Positions 6,584-11,961 of a DNA stretch of 11,961 bases are shown one piece after another; within the stretch, counting starts at the first letter, position 1, and the number at the start of each line of letters is the position of its first letter. The DNA is from CAZFUY01 sp964522445 (GTDB lineage: Bacteria; Pseudomonadota; Gammaproteobacteria; SZUA-229). The translations under genes were made by a program, and so were the position numbers. The notes under the pieces are model-generated. The model ran no database searches, had not been told where the DNA came from, and saw nothing but the letters and a program-made list of their open reading frames with translations. Location: assembly GCA_964522445.1 (NCBI GenBank), contig CAZFUY010000092.1, positions 1-11,961 of the forward strand. Reading direction: 5' to 3'.

Positions 6584-7714
6584 TTAGAACACGTACTGAG
6601 TCTGAATGAATAGCTCATCTTCATTACTGTTAGCTACACCATTAAGGTTTTCACCCATGCGATATGATAACTGAACTTTTATATGATGCTTCTGGATAAA
6701 CCAGTTAGCGCCTACTGAAGTACGATTCCATGTTTCCGCATAATTATCTGCATCCATTGTCTGATAACCCATCACTAATTCAACGGTATTTGGCACTATC
6801 ATATAACCACCTTCAACACTCATTGTTTCAAGCGTGGTTTTACCATTTCTATAAATACCGTTAGTGATAGATGGATCAACTGTCTCTGCATCAAATGTAT
6901 TGTACTGTGCATCAACAGATACTCCGTTACCACGATAAGCACCACTTACCTCTATACCTGTTACAGAATCAACAGGAGATTTAGTTGCGCTGGCAACATT
7001 ATTATCATCATCATTGCTCCAGTTAAATACACCAAAACCAATGCTTGATTTGCTATCGCCTTTGAAGTCACCCTGACTAAATTTAGCCTTACCATTTAGA
7101 TGATATTCAACACGACCACCTAACATCCAGCCTTCATTAAAATCTGAATTTGCATTCACCGCTGTATCAAAATCCAGTTTCTTATTATCTGGATCGATAT
7201 TACCTTCAACCAGTGCTGCACCCCAGGAGATAGTCTTGCCTGAAGATTCAATATGAATACCCGTCTGACGATCAGGCGAGCCATAGTTATGATCACCCAC
7301 AAAGGTTCTTTCTACTAACTGCTGCTTCTTCGAAGACGTTATCTGCTCACGGGAAAATGGGAACATTTTATTACCCATGCTCACTTTTATACCTGACTCA
7401 GATTTATATTGCATATAGGCATCTTTGATTGCCATTTCATTACTGCCATCTGCTTTACCCATATCCCACTGGAATTTACCTTTCCAGTTTTTATGTAAGC
7501 TGCCTTCAATATATGGACGGAAACGACGGAAAAATACTTCATCTGTACTACTGCTACCGTCAGGCTTTACCTGATGATATTGTAATTGTATACGACCACC
7601 TAATTTTACATATTTGTCACCATCTTTATATTTAACACCTGCCAGTGAAACAGATGGCAACGCAATGACCAACATTGCCGCACAGATTTTTCTACTCAGT
7701 ATTGTCTTATTCAT
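6584..7714 (-). CDS. Phosphate-selective porin, OprP/OprO family (Porin_O_P)
   Basis: 376 residues. An N-terminal signal peptide has a KTILSRK basic start and a hydrophobic core, with a likely cleavage site at SVSLA/G after residue 25. The mature part looks like an outer-membrane beta-barrel: alternating amphipathic strands, an early KLGGRIQLQYH strand, FFRRFRPYIEGSLHKNWKGKFQWDMGKA (61-88, the RR.R...G.l pattern of OprP/OprO), and a C-terminal aromatic, QTQYVF. Such porins form trimeric channels for phosphate or polyphosphate, although many relatives are of unproven selectivity. GGAG lies 8 bases before ATG 7714. A PhoB box upstream (7797-7825) supports phosphate-starvation control, and a strong terminator follows, so it is monocistronic. 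The specificity-determining lysine cluster of OprP cannot be assigned without an alignment. Confidence 0.85.
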   Translation of the reverse strand: MNKTILSRKICAAMLVIALPSVSLAGVKYKDGDKYVKLGGRIQLQYHQVKPDGSSSTDEVFFRRFRPYIEGSLHKNWKGKFQWDMGKADGSNEMAIKDAYMQYKSESGIKVSMGNKMFPFSREQITSSKKQQLVERTFVGDHNYGSPDRQTGIHIESSGKTISWGAALVEGNIDPDNKKLDFDTAVNANSDFNEGWMLGGRVEYHLNGKAKFSQGDFKGDSKSSIGFGVFNWSNDDDNNVASATKSPVDSVTGIEVSGAYRGNGVSVDAQYNTFDAETVDPSITNGIYRNGKTTLETMSVEGGYMIVPNTVELVMGYQTMDADNYAETWNRTSVGANWFIQKHHIKVQLSYRMGENLNGVANSNEDELFIQTQYVF

Positions 7715-7796
7715 TAAATTTACTCCACTACTCTCTAGTTAATTCAAACTCATAAATTTCGATGGCGAGATTCTAATAAGTGATTATTACAATGAG

Positions 7797-7825
7797 ATGA
7801 CAGCAGCATTTAAGAAATATGACAG
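7797..7825 (-). promoter_or_regulatory. PhoB box upstream of the porin
   Basis: On the minus strand there are two exact CTGTCAT heptamers at 7819-7825 and 7797-7803, 22 bases apart. A degenerate CTTAAAT lies at 7808-7814, exactly midway. This gives three heptamers on an 11-base period with 4-base spacers, the known layout of PhoB sites. A -10-like TAATAA/TAATCA begins 7-10 bases after the last repeat, as in PhoB-activated promoters lacking a -35. The box ends 83 bases before the porin start codon. Confidence 0.75.
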
Positions 7826-7867
7826 CAGGTATTATCTATAATGATCTTTTTATGACCAACTTATTAC

Positions 7868-7910
7868 GACTAAATATAGTCGCTAACAGTATAGTCAAGT
7901 ACAATATTGT
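7868..7910. promoter_or_regulatory. Possible operator repeats before purC
   Basis: This segment has an inverted repeat GACTA-AATA-TAGTC (7868-7881), a direct repeat TATAGTC (7875-7881 and 7890-7896, offset 15), and the perfect palindrome ACAATATTGT (7901-7910). It lies 20-60 bases before purC. I do not recognise a regulator; it does not look like the E. coli PurR operator. Confidence 0.3.
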
Positions 7911-7929
7911 TTTTAATATCTAATACACT

Positions 7930-8820
7930 ATGACTATGAGCAGCCTGCACACCAGCCAACTAAAAAGCCTGAAACTAATTCACAAAGGCAAAGTACGCGA
8001 TAATTATGACATTGACGACAAACACATGCTGATTGTTACCACAGATAGAATCTCAGCATTCGATGTCATTATGCCAACACCTATTCCTGAAAAAGGTAGC
8101 ATTCTTACTTCGGTAACTCGCTTCTGGCTAAACAAACTGGGGCATATATTACCCAATCAATTAACCGATATATCACTGGAACAGGTATTGCCTGATGCTA
8201 ACGAACGCACCCCTGTTGAATCACGCGCCATGGTAGTAAAAAAGTTAAAAGCATTACCCGTTGAAGCTATTGTACGAGGCTATATTATTGGCTCTGGCTG
8301 GAAGGACTACCAGAAGACAGGTTGTGTCTGCGGCATCCAGTTACCCGAAGGCCTTCAAATAGCCGATAAATTACCCGAAGCCATTTACACGCCTTCCAGT
8401 AAAGCCGATGTGGGTGAACATGATGAAAATATTGATTTTGATGCAACCGTAAAGCTGCTGGGAAAAGACATGGCACAGCAGGTAAAGGATGCCAGCTTAC
8501 GTTTATATAAAGAAGCAGCAGACTACGCGCTGCAACGAGGCATTATTATTGCCGATACAAAATTTGAATTTGGTGTGGATGAAAATAATCAACTGGTTTT
8601 AATTGATGAAGTACTAACACCCGATTCATCTCGCTTCTGGCCTGCCGACTTATACAAACCTGGCAGCAGTCCGGTCAGTTTTGATAAACAGTTTGTACGT
8701 GACTATCTTGAATCACTGGACTGGGATAAAACAGCACCCGGGCCAGAACTACCCGATGAGATTATTAATAAAACTTCCGAGAAATATCAGGAAGCTTTGG
8801 AGAGGCTAACAAAGTCATAA
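7930..8820 (+). CDS. purC: Phosphoribosylaminoimidazole-succinocarboxamide synthase (SAICAR synthase), long form
   Basis: 296 residues. It catalyses ATP-dependent ligation of aspartate to CAIR in de novo purine synthesis in the cytoplasm. Visible motifs: HKGKVRDNYD (18-27), TTDRISAFDV (37-46), PIPEKGSILT (51-60), VEAIVRGYIIGSGWKDY (111-127), DTKFEFG (209-215) and DEVLTPDSSRFW (226-237). It is longer than E. coli PurC (237 residues), matching the ~300-residue form common in other proteobacteria and yeast. Two in-frame ATGs, 7930 and 7936, are possible. Neither has a clear Shine-Dalgarno sequence; the second (MSSLHTSQ) looks closer to the family N-terminus. The stop codon lies within one arm of an inverted repeat (8812-8821). 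Confidence 0.95.
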   Translation: MTMSSLHTSQLKSLKLIHKGKVRDNYDIDDKHMLIVTTDRISAFDVIMPTPIPEKGSILTSVTRFWLNKLGHILPNQLTDISLEQVLPDANERTPVESRAMVVKKLKALPVEAIVRGYIIGSGWKDYQKTGCVCGIQLPEGLQIADKLPEAIYTPSSKADVGEHDENIDFDATVKLLGKDMAQQVKDASLRLYKEAADYALQRGIIIADTKFEFGVDENNQLVLIDEVLTPDSSRFWPADLYKPGSSPVSFDKQFVRDYLESLDWDKTAPGPELPDEIINKTSEKYQEALERLTKS

Positions 8821-8899
8821 GTCTTATATTAAAGCAGTCAGGCCATACCTGTTTGTTTTTTCTTTTGACTTACGACCGACAACTTACGGCTTATGACTT
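8812..8899. repeat. 88-bp segment bounded by a 10-bp inverted repeat, between purC and bioD
   Basis: AAGTCATAAG (8812-8821) and CTTATGACTT (8890-8899) are perfect inverted copies. The left copy includes the purC TAA stop, and the right one ends 3 bases before the bioD ATG. Inside, ACTTACG-type words recur (8868-8874 and 8882-8888). The pyrimidine-rich middle (8850-8866) follows no strong hairpin. Confidence 0.4.
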
Positions 8900-8902
8900 A
8901 AA

Positions 8903-9577
8903 ATGAAAGGCATATTTATAACAGGCACAGATACCCATGTAGGCAAAACCTATATCGCAACTTTACTGGCTCGACAATTACTACAACAAAACATCAATGT
9001 CATCCCCAGAAAACCAGTTGAATCAGGATGCACACGTGATGGTGGCGAACTTATCCCGAGTGATGCACTGGCCTTAAAAAACGCATCCGGTTATTCAGGC
9101 AGCCTTGCCCAGGTTTGCCCTTACCGTTTTGAACCCCCTATTTCTCCTTTACGTGCAGCACATTTGGCTCATCAGGCATTAACAACTTCAAAAGTTGCTG
9201 GGGCCTGTGTTGATAATATTGATACTGAAAATGATTTTCTTTTAGTAGAAGGCGCAGGTGGATTTTATACACCTTTATGTGAAGATGGGCTTAATGCTGA
9301 TTTAGCACAGGCTCTGAATTTACCGGTGATACTGGTTGCAGAAGACAAGCTGGGTTGTATTAATCATGTATTATTAAACACCCAGGCTATTAAAACACGA
9401 AAACTAAAACTCATGGCCGTTGTATTAAATCGTATAGACGATTTTAAAGAGAATAAATATATGAACAATCAGGAGGATCTTCATAGTTTATTGAGCTGCC
9501 CGGTGCTAGTACAGGACAACAATTCAAAAAACATTAATGAAGATTTACTGAAAATTATTTTACCTGAGAAAAAATAA
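8903..9577 (+). CDS. bioD: Dethiobiotin synthetase
   Basis: 224 residues, the normal BioD length. It uses ATP and CO2 to close the ureido ring of 7,8-diaminopelargonate, the penultimate step of biotin synthesis in the cytoplasm. Visible motifs: P-loop GTDTHVGKT (8-16), catalytic-Lys segment KPVESG (37-42), PPISPLRAA (78-86) and VEGAGGFYTPL (115-125); VVLNR (173-177) precedes a variable tail. No other bio gene is in the window, so this copy is separated from bioA, bioF, bioC and bioB unless they lie elsewhere. It follows purC by 82 bases. It has no visible Shine-Dalgarno sequence and its start is immediately preceded by the inverted repeat at 8890-8899. Confidence 0.93.
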   Translation: MKGIFITGTDTHVGKTYIATLLARQLLQQNINVIPRKPVESGCTRDGGELIPSDALALKNASGYSGSLAQVCPYRFEPPISPLRAAHLAHQALTTSKVAGACVDNIDTENDFLLVEGAGGFYTPLCEDGLNADLAQALNLPVILVAEDKLGCINHVLLNTQAIKTRKLKLMAVVLNRIDDFKENKYMNNQEDLHSLLSCPVLVQDNNSKNINEDLLKIILPEKK

Positions 9578-9623
9578 ATATCACCGCAGGTTTGCCTTTA
9601 GCATTAACAGTAAATTCAGATTA

Positions 9624-10013
9624 TTAAAAATTCTTTTTAAATAAAGCCCAACTTGCAAAAACACCTAATGTAAAATTAGATTTCTGAGCAACTAACGGAC
9701 TCTCTTTATAAACTGCTGCGCTAATATCAGAGTAAATAACAAACATGCCCAGTGTCATATCATTATGAACTGCTTTTAGTTTTATTCTATATTGCCAGCC
9801 GCCATAACCTGCTTTTGCATCAAACGCCGATCTGTTTGCCGTCACATATTGTGTGTCAACAGAATAAAAATAATCGTGGTAACCTTCTGTTGCATAAAGC
9901 AATCGCAACTGGTGATCCATTTCCCATCGGTAATTTTTTTTCCATTCTTTAAACCAGTGCAATGTAGGTTCTAAACGCCAGCCTAAAATATCTGCTTCAG
10001 AAAAATCTGTCGC
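9624..10013 (-). CDS. MipA/OmpV family outer-membrane protein, C-terminal part (cut by assembly gap)
   Basis: The frame is open from the gap edge to the TAA at 9624-9626, giving at least 130 residues. An internal TTG (9962) is not needed as a start: the codons upstream of it read ATDFSEADILGWRLEPTLHWF and continue into the N run. The fragment shows the MipA/OmpV C-terminal pattern: beta-strand alternation, a YFYSVDTQY segment (YYGV-like), SAFDAKAGYGG, the late YSDISAAVYKESPLVAQKSNFTLGVFASWALF with the conserved SPLV and final aromatic strand. MipA in E. coli scaffolds murein-synthesising enzymes; most relatives are unassigned outer-membrane beta-barrels. E. coli MipA is about 248 residues, so roughly the first half, including any signal peptide, is missing. 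It converges on bioD. Confidence 0.75.
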   Translation of the reverse strand, partial: ATDFSEADILGWRLEPTLHWFKEWKKNYRWEMDHQLRLLYATEGYHDYFYSVDTQYVTANRSAFDAKAGYGGWQYRIKLKAVHNDMTLGMFVIYSDISAAVYKESPLVAQKSNFTLGVFASWALFKKNF

Positions 10014-10113
10014 NNNNNNNNNNNNNNNNNNNNNNNNNNNNNNNNNNNNNNNNNNNNNNNNNNNNNNNNNNNNNNNNNNNNNNNNNNNNNNNNNNNNNNN
10101 NNNNNNNNNNNNN
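10014..10113. other. Assembly gap (100 N)
   Basis: Exactly 100 N, the usual placeholder for a scaffold gap of unknown size. It removes the 5' half of the MipA/OmpV gene and the left part of the 51-base repeat that starts at its right edge. Confidence 0.98.
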
Positions 10114-10179
10114 ACATCCTGTACATAACAGCTCCTGCGCTTCCATGCGCCCGCTGAATACCGTACATCCTGTACATAA
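10114..10179. repeat. 51-base repeat at the gap edge
   Basis: ACATCCTGTACATAA occurs at 10114-10128 and again at 10165-10179, an offset of 51 bases. One full unit and a partial copy are visible, and the array probably continues into the gap. Each unit holds two palindromes: GTACA-TCC-TGTAC, seen whole at 10163-10175 if read from the G, and GCGC-TTCCAT-GCGC (10137-10150). From memory, repeats of this style are scattered through gammaproteobacterial intergenic DNA. Confidence 0.65.
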
Positions 10180-10216
10180 AAATAGGGCGCATAAAATATG
10201 CGCTCTATTTTTATGT
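10174..10216 (-). terminator. Strong hairpin terminator overlapping the FKBP stop codon (bidirectional shape)
   Basis: The 20-base arms 10174-10193 and 10197-10216 are complementary except at one position (a G-T pair), with a 3-base AAA loop. The GC-rich core (GGGCGC) is flanked by A and T runs on both sides, so it should terminate transcription of the agcS-FKBP pair and could also stop opposing transcripts. The FKBP TAA (10211-10213) lies inside the arm, and the outer bases overlap the 51-base repeat. Confidence 0.85.
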
Positions 10217-10537
10217 AACATCCAGTAATTCAACTTCAAAAATTAATGTGGCATTCGGAGGAATAACACCACCTGCACCGCTAGCACCATAACCCATCTC
10301 TGCTGGAATTGTCAGCTTGCGTTTGCCACCAATTTTCATGCCGGCAAAACCTTCATCCCAGCCTTTAATAACCTGACCAACACCCAGTGTAAAACTAAAT
10401 GGATCATTACGGTCAAGACTGGAATCAAATTTTGTGCCGTCTTCTAACCAGCCTGTATAATGTACAACAATAACCTGATTAGCGACTGCTTCCGCACCAT
10501 CACCTTCCTGTAAATCTTCAATTACCAGTTCAGTCAT
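10211..10537 (-). CDS. FKBP-type peptidyl-prolyl cis-trans isomerase (small, cytoplasmic)
   Basis: 108 residues, a single FKBP domain the size of human FKBP12 with no signal peptide, so cytoplasmic. The FKBP12 active-site positions are present with an offset of one: Y27, F37, D38, R43, F47, Q55-V56-I57, W60, Y83, I92 and F100. It should catalyse proline isomerisation during folding. It lacks the inserted IF chaperone domain of SlyD and the dimerisation arm of FkpA/Mip. Its ATG shares one base with the TAA of the upstream transporter gene (TAATG, 10535-10539), with GGGAGA just before it inside that gene, so translation is probably coupled. It ends in the terminator at 10174-10216. Confidence 0.95.
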   Translation of the reverse strand: MTELVIEDLQEGDGAEAVANQVIVVHYTGWLEDGTKFDSSLDRNDPFSFTLGVGQVIKGWDEGFAGMKIGGKRKLTIPAEMGYGASGAGGVIPPNATLIFEVELLDVT

Positions 10538-11892
10538 TATTTTTCTCCCACGTGATTGTTCAAATATTCTTGTTTCATCGATTTAACCAGTGACACTAAT
10601 AATACCAGTGCCAATAAATTCGGCAATGCCATTAATATATTCGTGACATCTGCAATATTCCATACCAGCTTCAGTGGCACAATTGCTCCCACAACAATAA
10701 GACCCGTGTAGATTACCCGATATGGTAGTACGGCTTTCTCTCCAAATAAAAATCGAGCACTGCGATCACCATAATAAGACCATGCAATAATGGTTGAAAA
10801 AGCAAACAGTGCCAGACTAATGCCAACAATAACACCTCCTGATTCACCCACCGCCGTACTAAAAGCATAAGCAGTTAGAGAAGCGCCTTCTACACCTTCG
10901 GGCGCAGTTTCATAAGCACCTGTTACAACAATGGCCAGCCCTGTCATGCTACAAATCACTAATGTATCAATAAAGGGCTCCATCATCGCCACTAAACCTT
11001 CACGAACAGGCTCTTTAGTCGCAGCGGCTGCATGTGCCATGGGTGATGAGCCTAAACCGGCTTCATTGGAGAATAATCCCCTCGCAACACCCCAACGTAT
11101 TGCCTCACCGACTGCTGCACCCCCGACAGACCAGGGGTTCAAGGCATGATTTAGAATAGTCATAATGGCTTGAGGAATTTCAGAGAAATTCATTATCAGC
11201 ACCACAAAAGCAACAGAAATATAGGCCATGGCCATAAATGGCACAATGATACTGGCAACCTTTGCAATTCGTTTAACACCACCCAGTATCACCAGCCCCA
11301 CTACTATCGACATGATTACACCAATCAACCAGGCATAGGGTTTCAGCTCAGGTTCTACAAATAAAAGCCCATCCACCACTGAATTGACCTGTACCAGATT
11401 ACCAATACCAAAAGAAGCAATTATGGCAAATAGAGCAAACGCTGCTGCCGTTCGCTTCATATTCAAACCATGAAGCAAGGTATACATAGGGCCACCGGCT
11501 ACTTCACCTCGATCTATTTCTCGAAACTTCACAGCCAGAGTGCTTTCAGTAAATTTTGTTGCCATACCCAGAAATGCAGTAACCCACATCCAGAACAACG
11601 CGCCCGGCCCACCTAAACTAATCGCGGTTGCCACACCGGCTATATTTCCTGTTCCTACCGTTGCAGACAATGCCGTAGATAAAGCCTGAAAATGAGTAAC
11701 TTCCCCGGGGTCTTCCTTACAGGTATAACGACCTCGAATAATAGACAATGAATGCCTGAAACCTTTTATCTGCACAAACTGGAGTTTTAATGTTAAATAC
11801 AAGCCAACGCCTAAAAGAACAGCCAGGGTAATCCAGCTTCCCCATAACAAACCCGATAACTTACCTGTGATATCTGTCAGTTGCTCTAGCAT
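10537..11892 (-). CDS. Sodium:alanine/glycine symporter, AGCS family
   Basis: 451 residues from the chosen start. An inner-membrane secondary transporter that imports alanine, glycine or a related amino acid with Na+ (in some relatives H+). The family signature GGPGALFWMWVTAFLG is at residues 94-109. Other typical segments are ALSATVGTGNIAGVATAI just before it, AGGPMYTL, RWGVARGLFSNEAGLGSSPMAHAAA, and about ten to eleven hydrophobic helices. I chose the ATG at 11892 (MLEQLTD) because AAAGG lies 6-7 bases upstream. An in-frame start at 11928 would add 12 residues (MFRAKVSNKRFC) encoded by repeat-like sequence and is unlikely to be used. Substrate choice among the AGCS family cannot be decided here. 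It overlaps the FKBP gene by one base. Confidence 0.92.
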   Translation of the reverse strand: MLEQLTDITGKLSGLLWGSWITLAVLLGVGLYLTLKLQFVQIKGFRHSLSIIRGRYTCKEDPGEVTHFQALSTALSATVGTGNIAGVATAISLGGPGALFWMWVTAFLGMATKFTESTLAVKFREIDRGEVAGGPMYTLLHGLNMKRTAAAFALFAIIASFGIGNLVQVNSVVDGLLFVEPELKPYAWLIGVIMSIVVGLVILGGVKRIAKVASIIVPFMAMAYISVAFVVLIMNFSEIPQAIMTILNHALNPWSVGGAAVGEAIRWGVARGLFSNEAGLGSSPMAHAAAATKEPVREGLVAMMEPFIDTLVICSMTGLAIVVTGAYETAPEGVEGASLTAYAFSTAVGESGGVIVGISLALFAFSTIIAWSYYGDRSARFLFGEKAVLPYRVIYTGLIVVGAIVPLKLVWNIADVTNILMALPNLLALVLLVSLVKSMKQEYLNNHVGEK

Positions 11893-11908
11893 ACAAAACC
11901 TTTTATTA

Positions 11909-11961
11909 GAGACCTTTGCACGAAACAAACCCCGTCATCCCGGTATGCTTTTAAGCCGGGA
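11909..11961 (+). mobile_element. Possible end of a miniature inverted-repeat or REP-like element, cut by the window edge
   Basis: It begins GAGACCTTTGCACG directly after TTA (11906-11908), which resembles a terminal repeat beside a TNA target site of IS5-type elements as I remember them. It continues into GTCATCCCGGTATGC and ends in a palindrome, TCCCGG (11938-11943) with CCGGGA (11956-11961), typical of dispersed intergenic repeats. No transposase is visible and the other end lies outside the window. It lies just upstream of the transporter start and would carry or disrupt its promoter. Confidence 0.4.

Noticed and set aside
9752..9974. Plus-strand open frames opposite the MipA/OmpV fragment
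   Set aside because: They are antisense shadows of a frame with clear outer-membrane protein features and have no recognisable domain.
10114..10179. CRISPR array
   Set aside because: The 51-base unit is repeated head to tail with no unique spacers, and no cas gene is present.
9983..10239. Minus-strand open frames reading MYRMYGIQRAHGSAG and similar
   Set aside because: They are translations of the 51-base repeat and run through the N gap, so they are not genes.
11893..11928. Twelve-codon N-terminal extension of the AGCS symporter
   Set aside because: It lies in repeat-like DNA, does not match the family start, and the ATG at 11892 has a ribosome binding site.

Overview
The window is an AT-rich stretch of a gammaproteobacterial chromosome. 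It is probably from a draft or metagenome scaffold, because it contains a run of exactly 100 N (10014-10113). The gene content suggests a Gram-negative, probably CO2-fixing or facultatively autotrophic organism: a RuBisCO-activase-type pair (CbbQ/CbbO), an OprP/OprO-type outer-membrane porin, a MipA/OmpV protein, and the long form of PurC. RuBisCO itself is not in the window, so autotrophy is an inference from cbbQ/cbbO alone. I did not recognise the species.

Layout. A rho-independent terminator (32-63) closes an upstream gene outside the window. Four plus-strand genes follow with short gaps and could form one operon: cbbQ (173-982), cbbO (1066-3315), a glutaredoxin-like protein with a hydrophobic N-terminal extension (3340-3714), and a FadD-type acyl-CoA ligase (3770-5437). 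A 274-base convergent spacer (5438-5711) holds no gene but is packed with repeat-like hairpins. Two minus-strand genes come next: a class I glutamine amidotransferase with a TTG start (5712-6419) and a Porin_O_P-family porin (6584-7714) with its own terminator (6506-6537). The porin and purC (7930-8820, plus) diverge from a 215-base region that carries a convincing PhoB box on the porin side. bioD (8903-9577, plus) follows purC and converges on a MipA/OmpV gene that runs into the assembly gap. Beyond the gap are one full unit and a partial copy of a 51-base repeat, a strong hairpin terminator, and a translationally coupled minus-strand pair: an AgcS-type sodium:amino-acid symporter (10537-11892) followed by a small FKBP prolyl isomerase (10211-10537). 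The right edge contains what looks like the end of a miniature mobile element or REP-like repeat.

How the genes work together. CbbQ (AAA+ ATPase) and CbbO (VWA/MIDAS adaptor) are known to form a complex that removes inhibitory sugar phosphates from RuBisCO. The other genes are mostly independent housekeeping or transport functions: fatty-acid activation, phosphate uptake, purine and biotin synthesis, amino-acid import and protein folding. No defence system, CRISPR array, prophage or complete transposon is visible. The most unusual material is in the intergenic DNA. At least five short repeat families occur in about 12 kb, and some appear to have been adopted as ribosome binding sites, stop codons or terminators.
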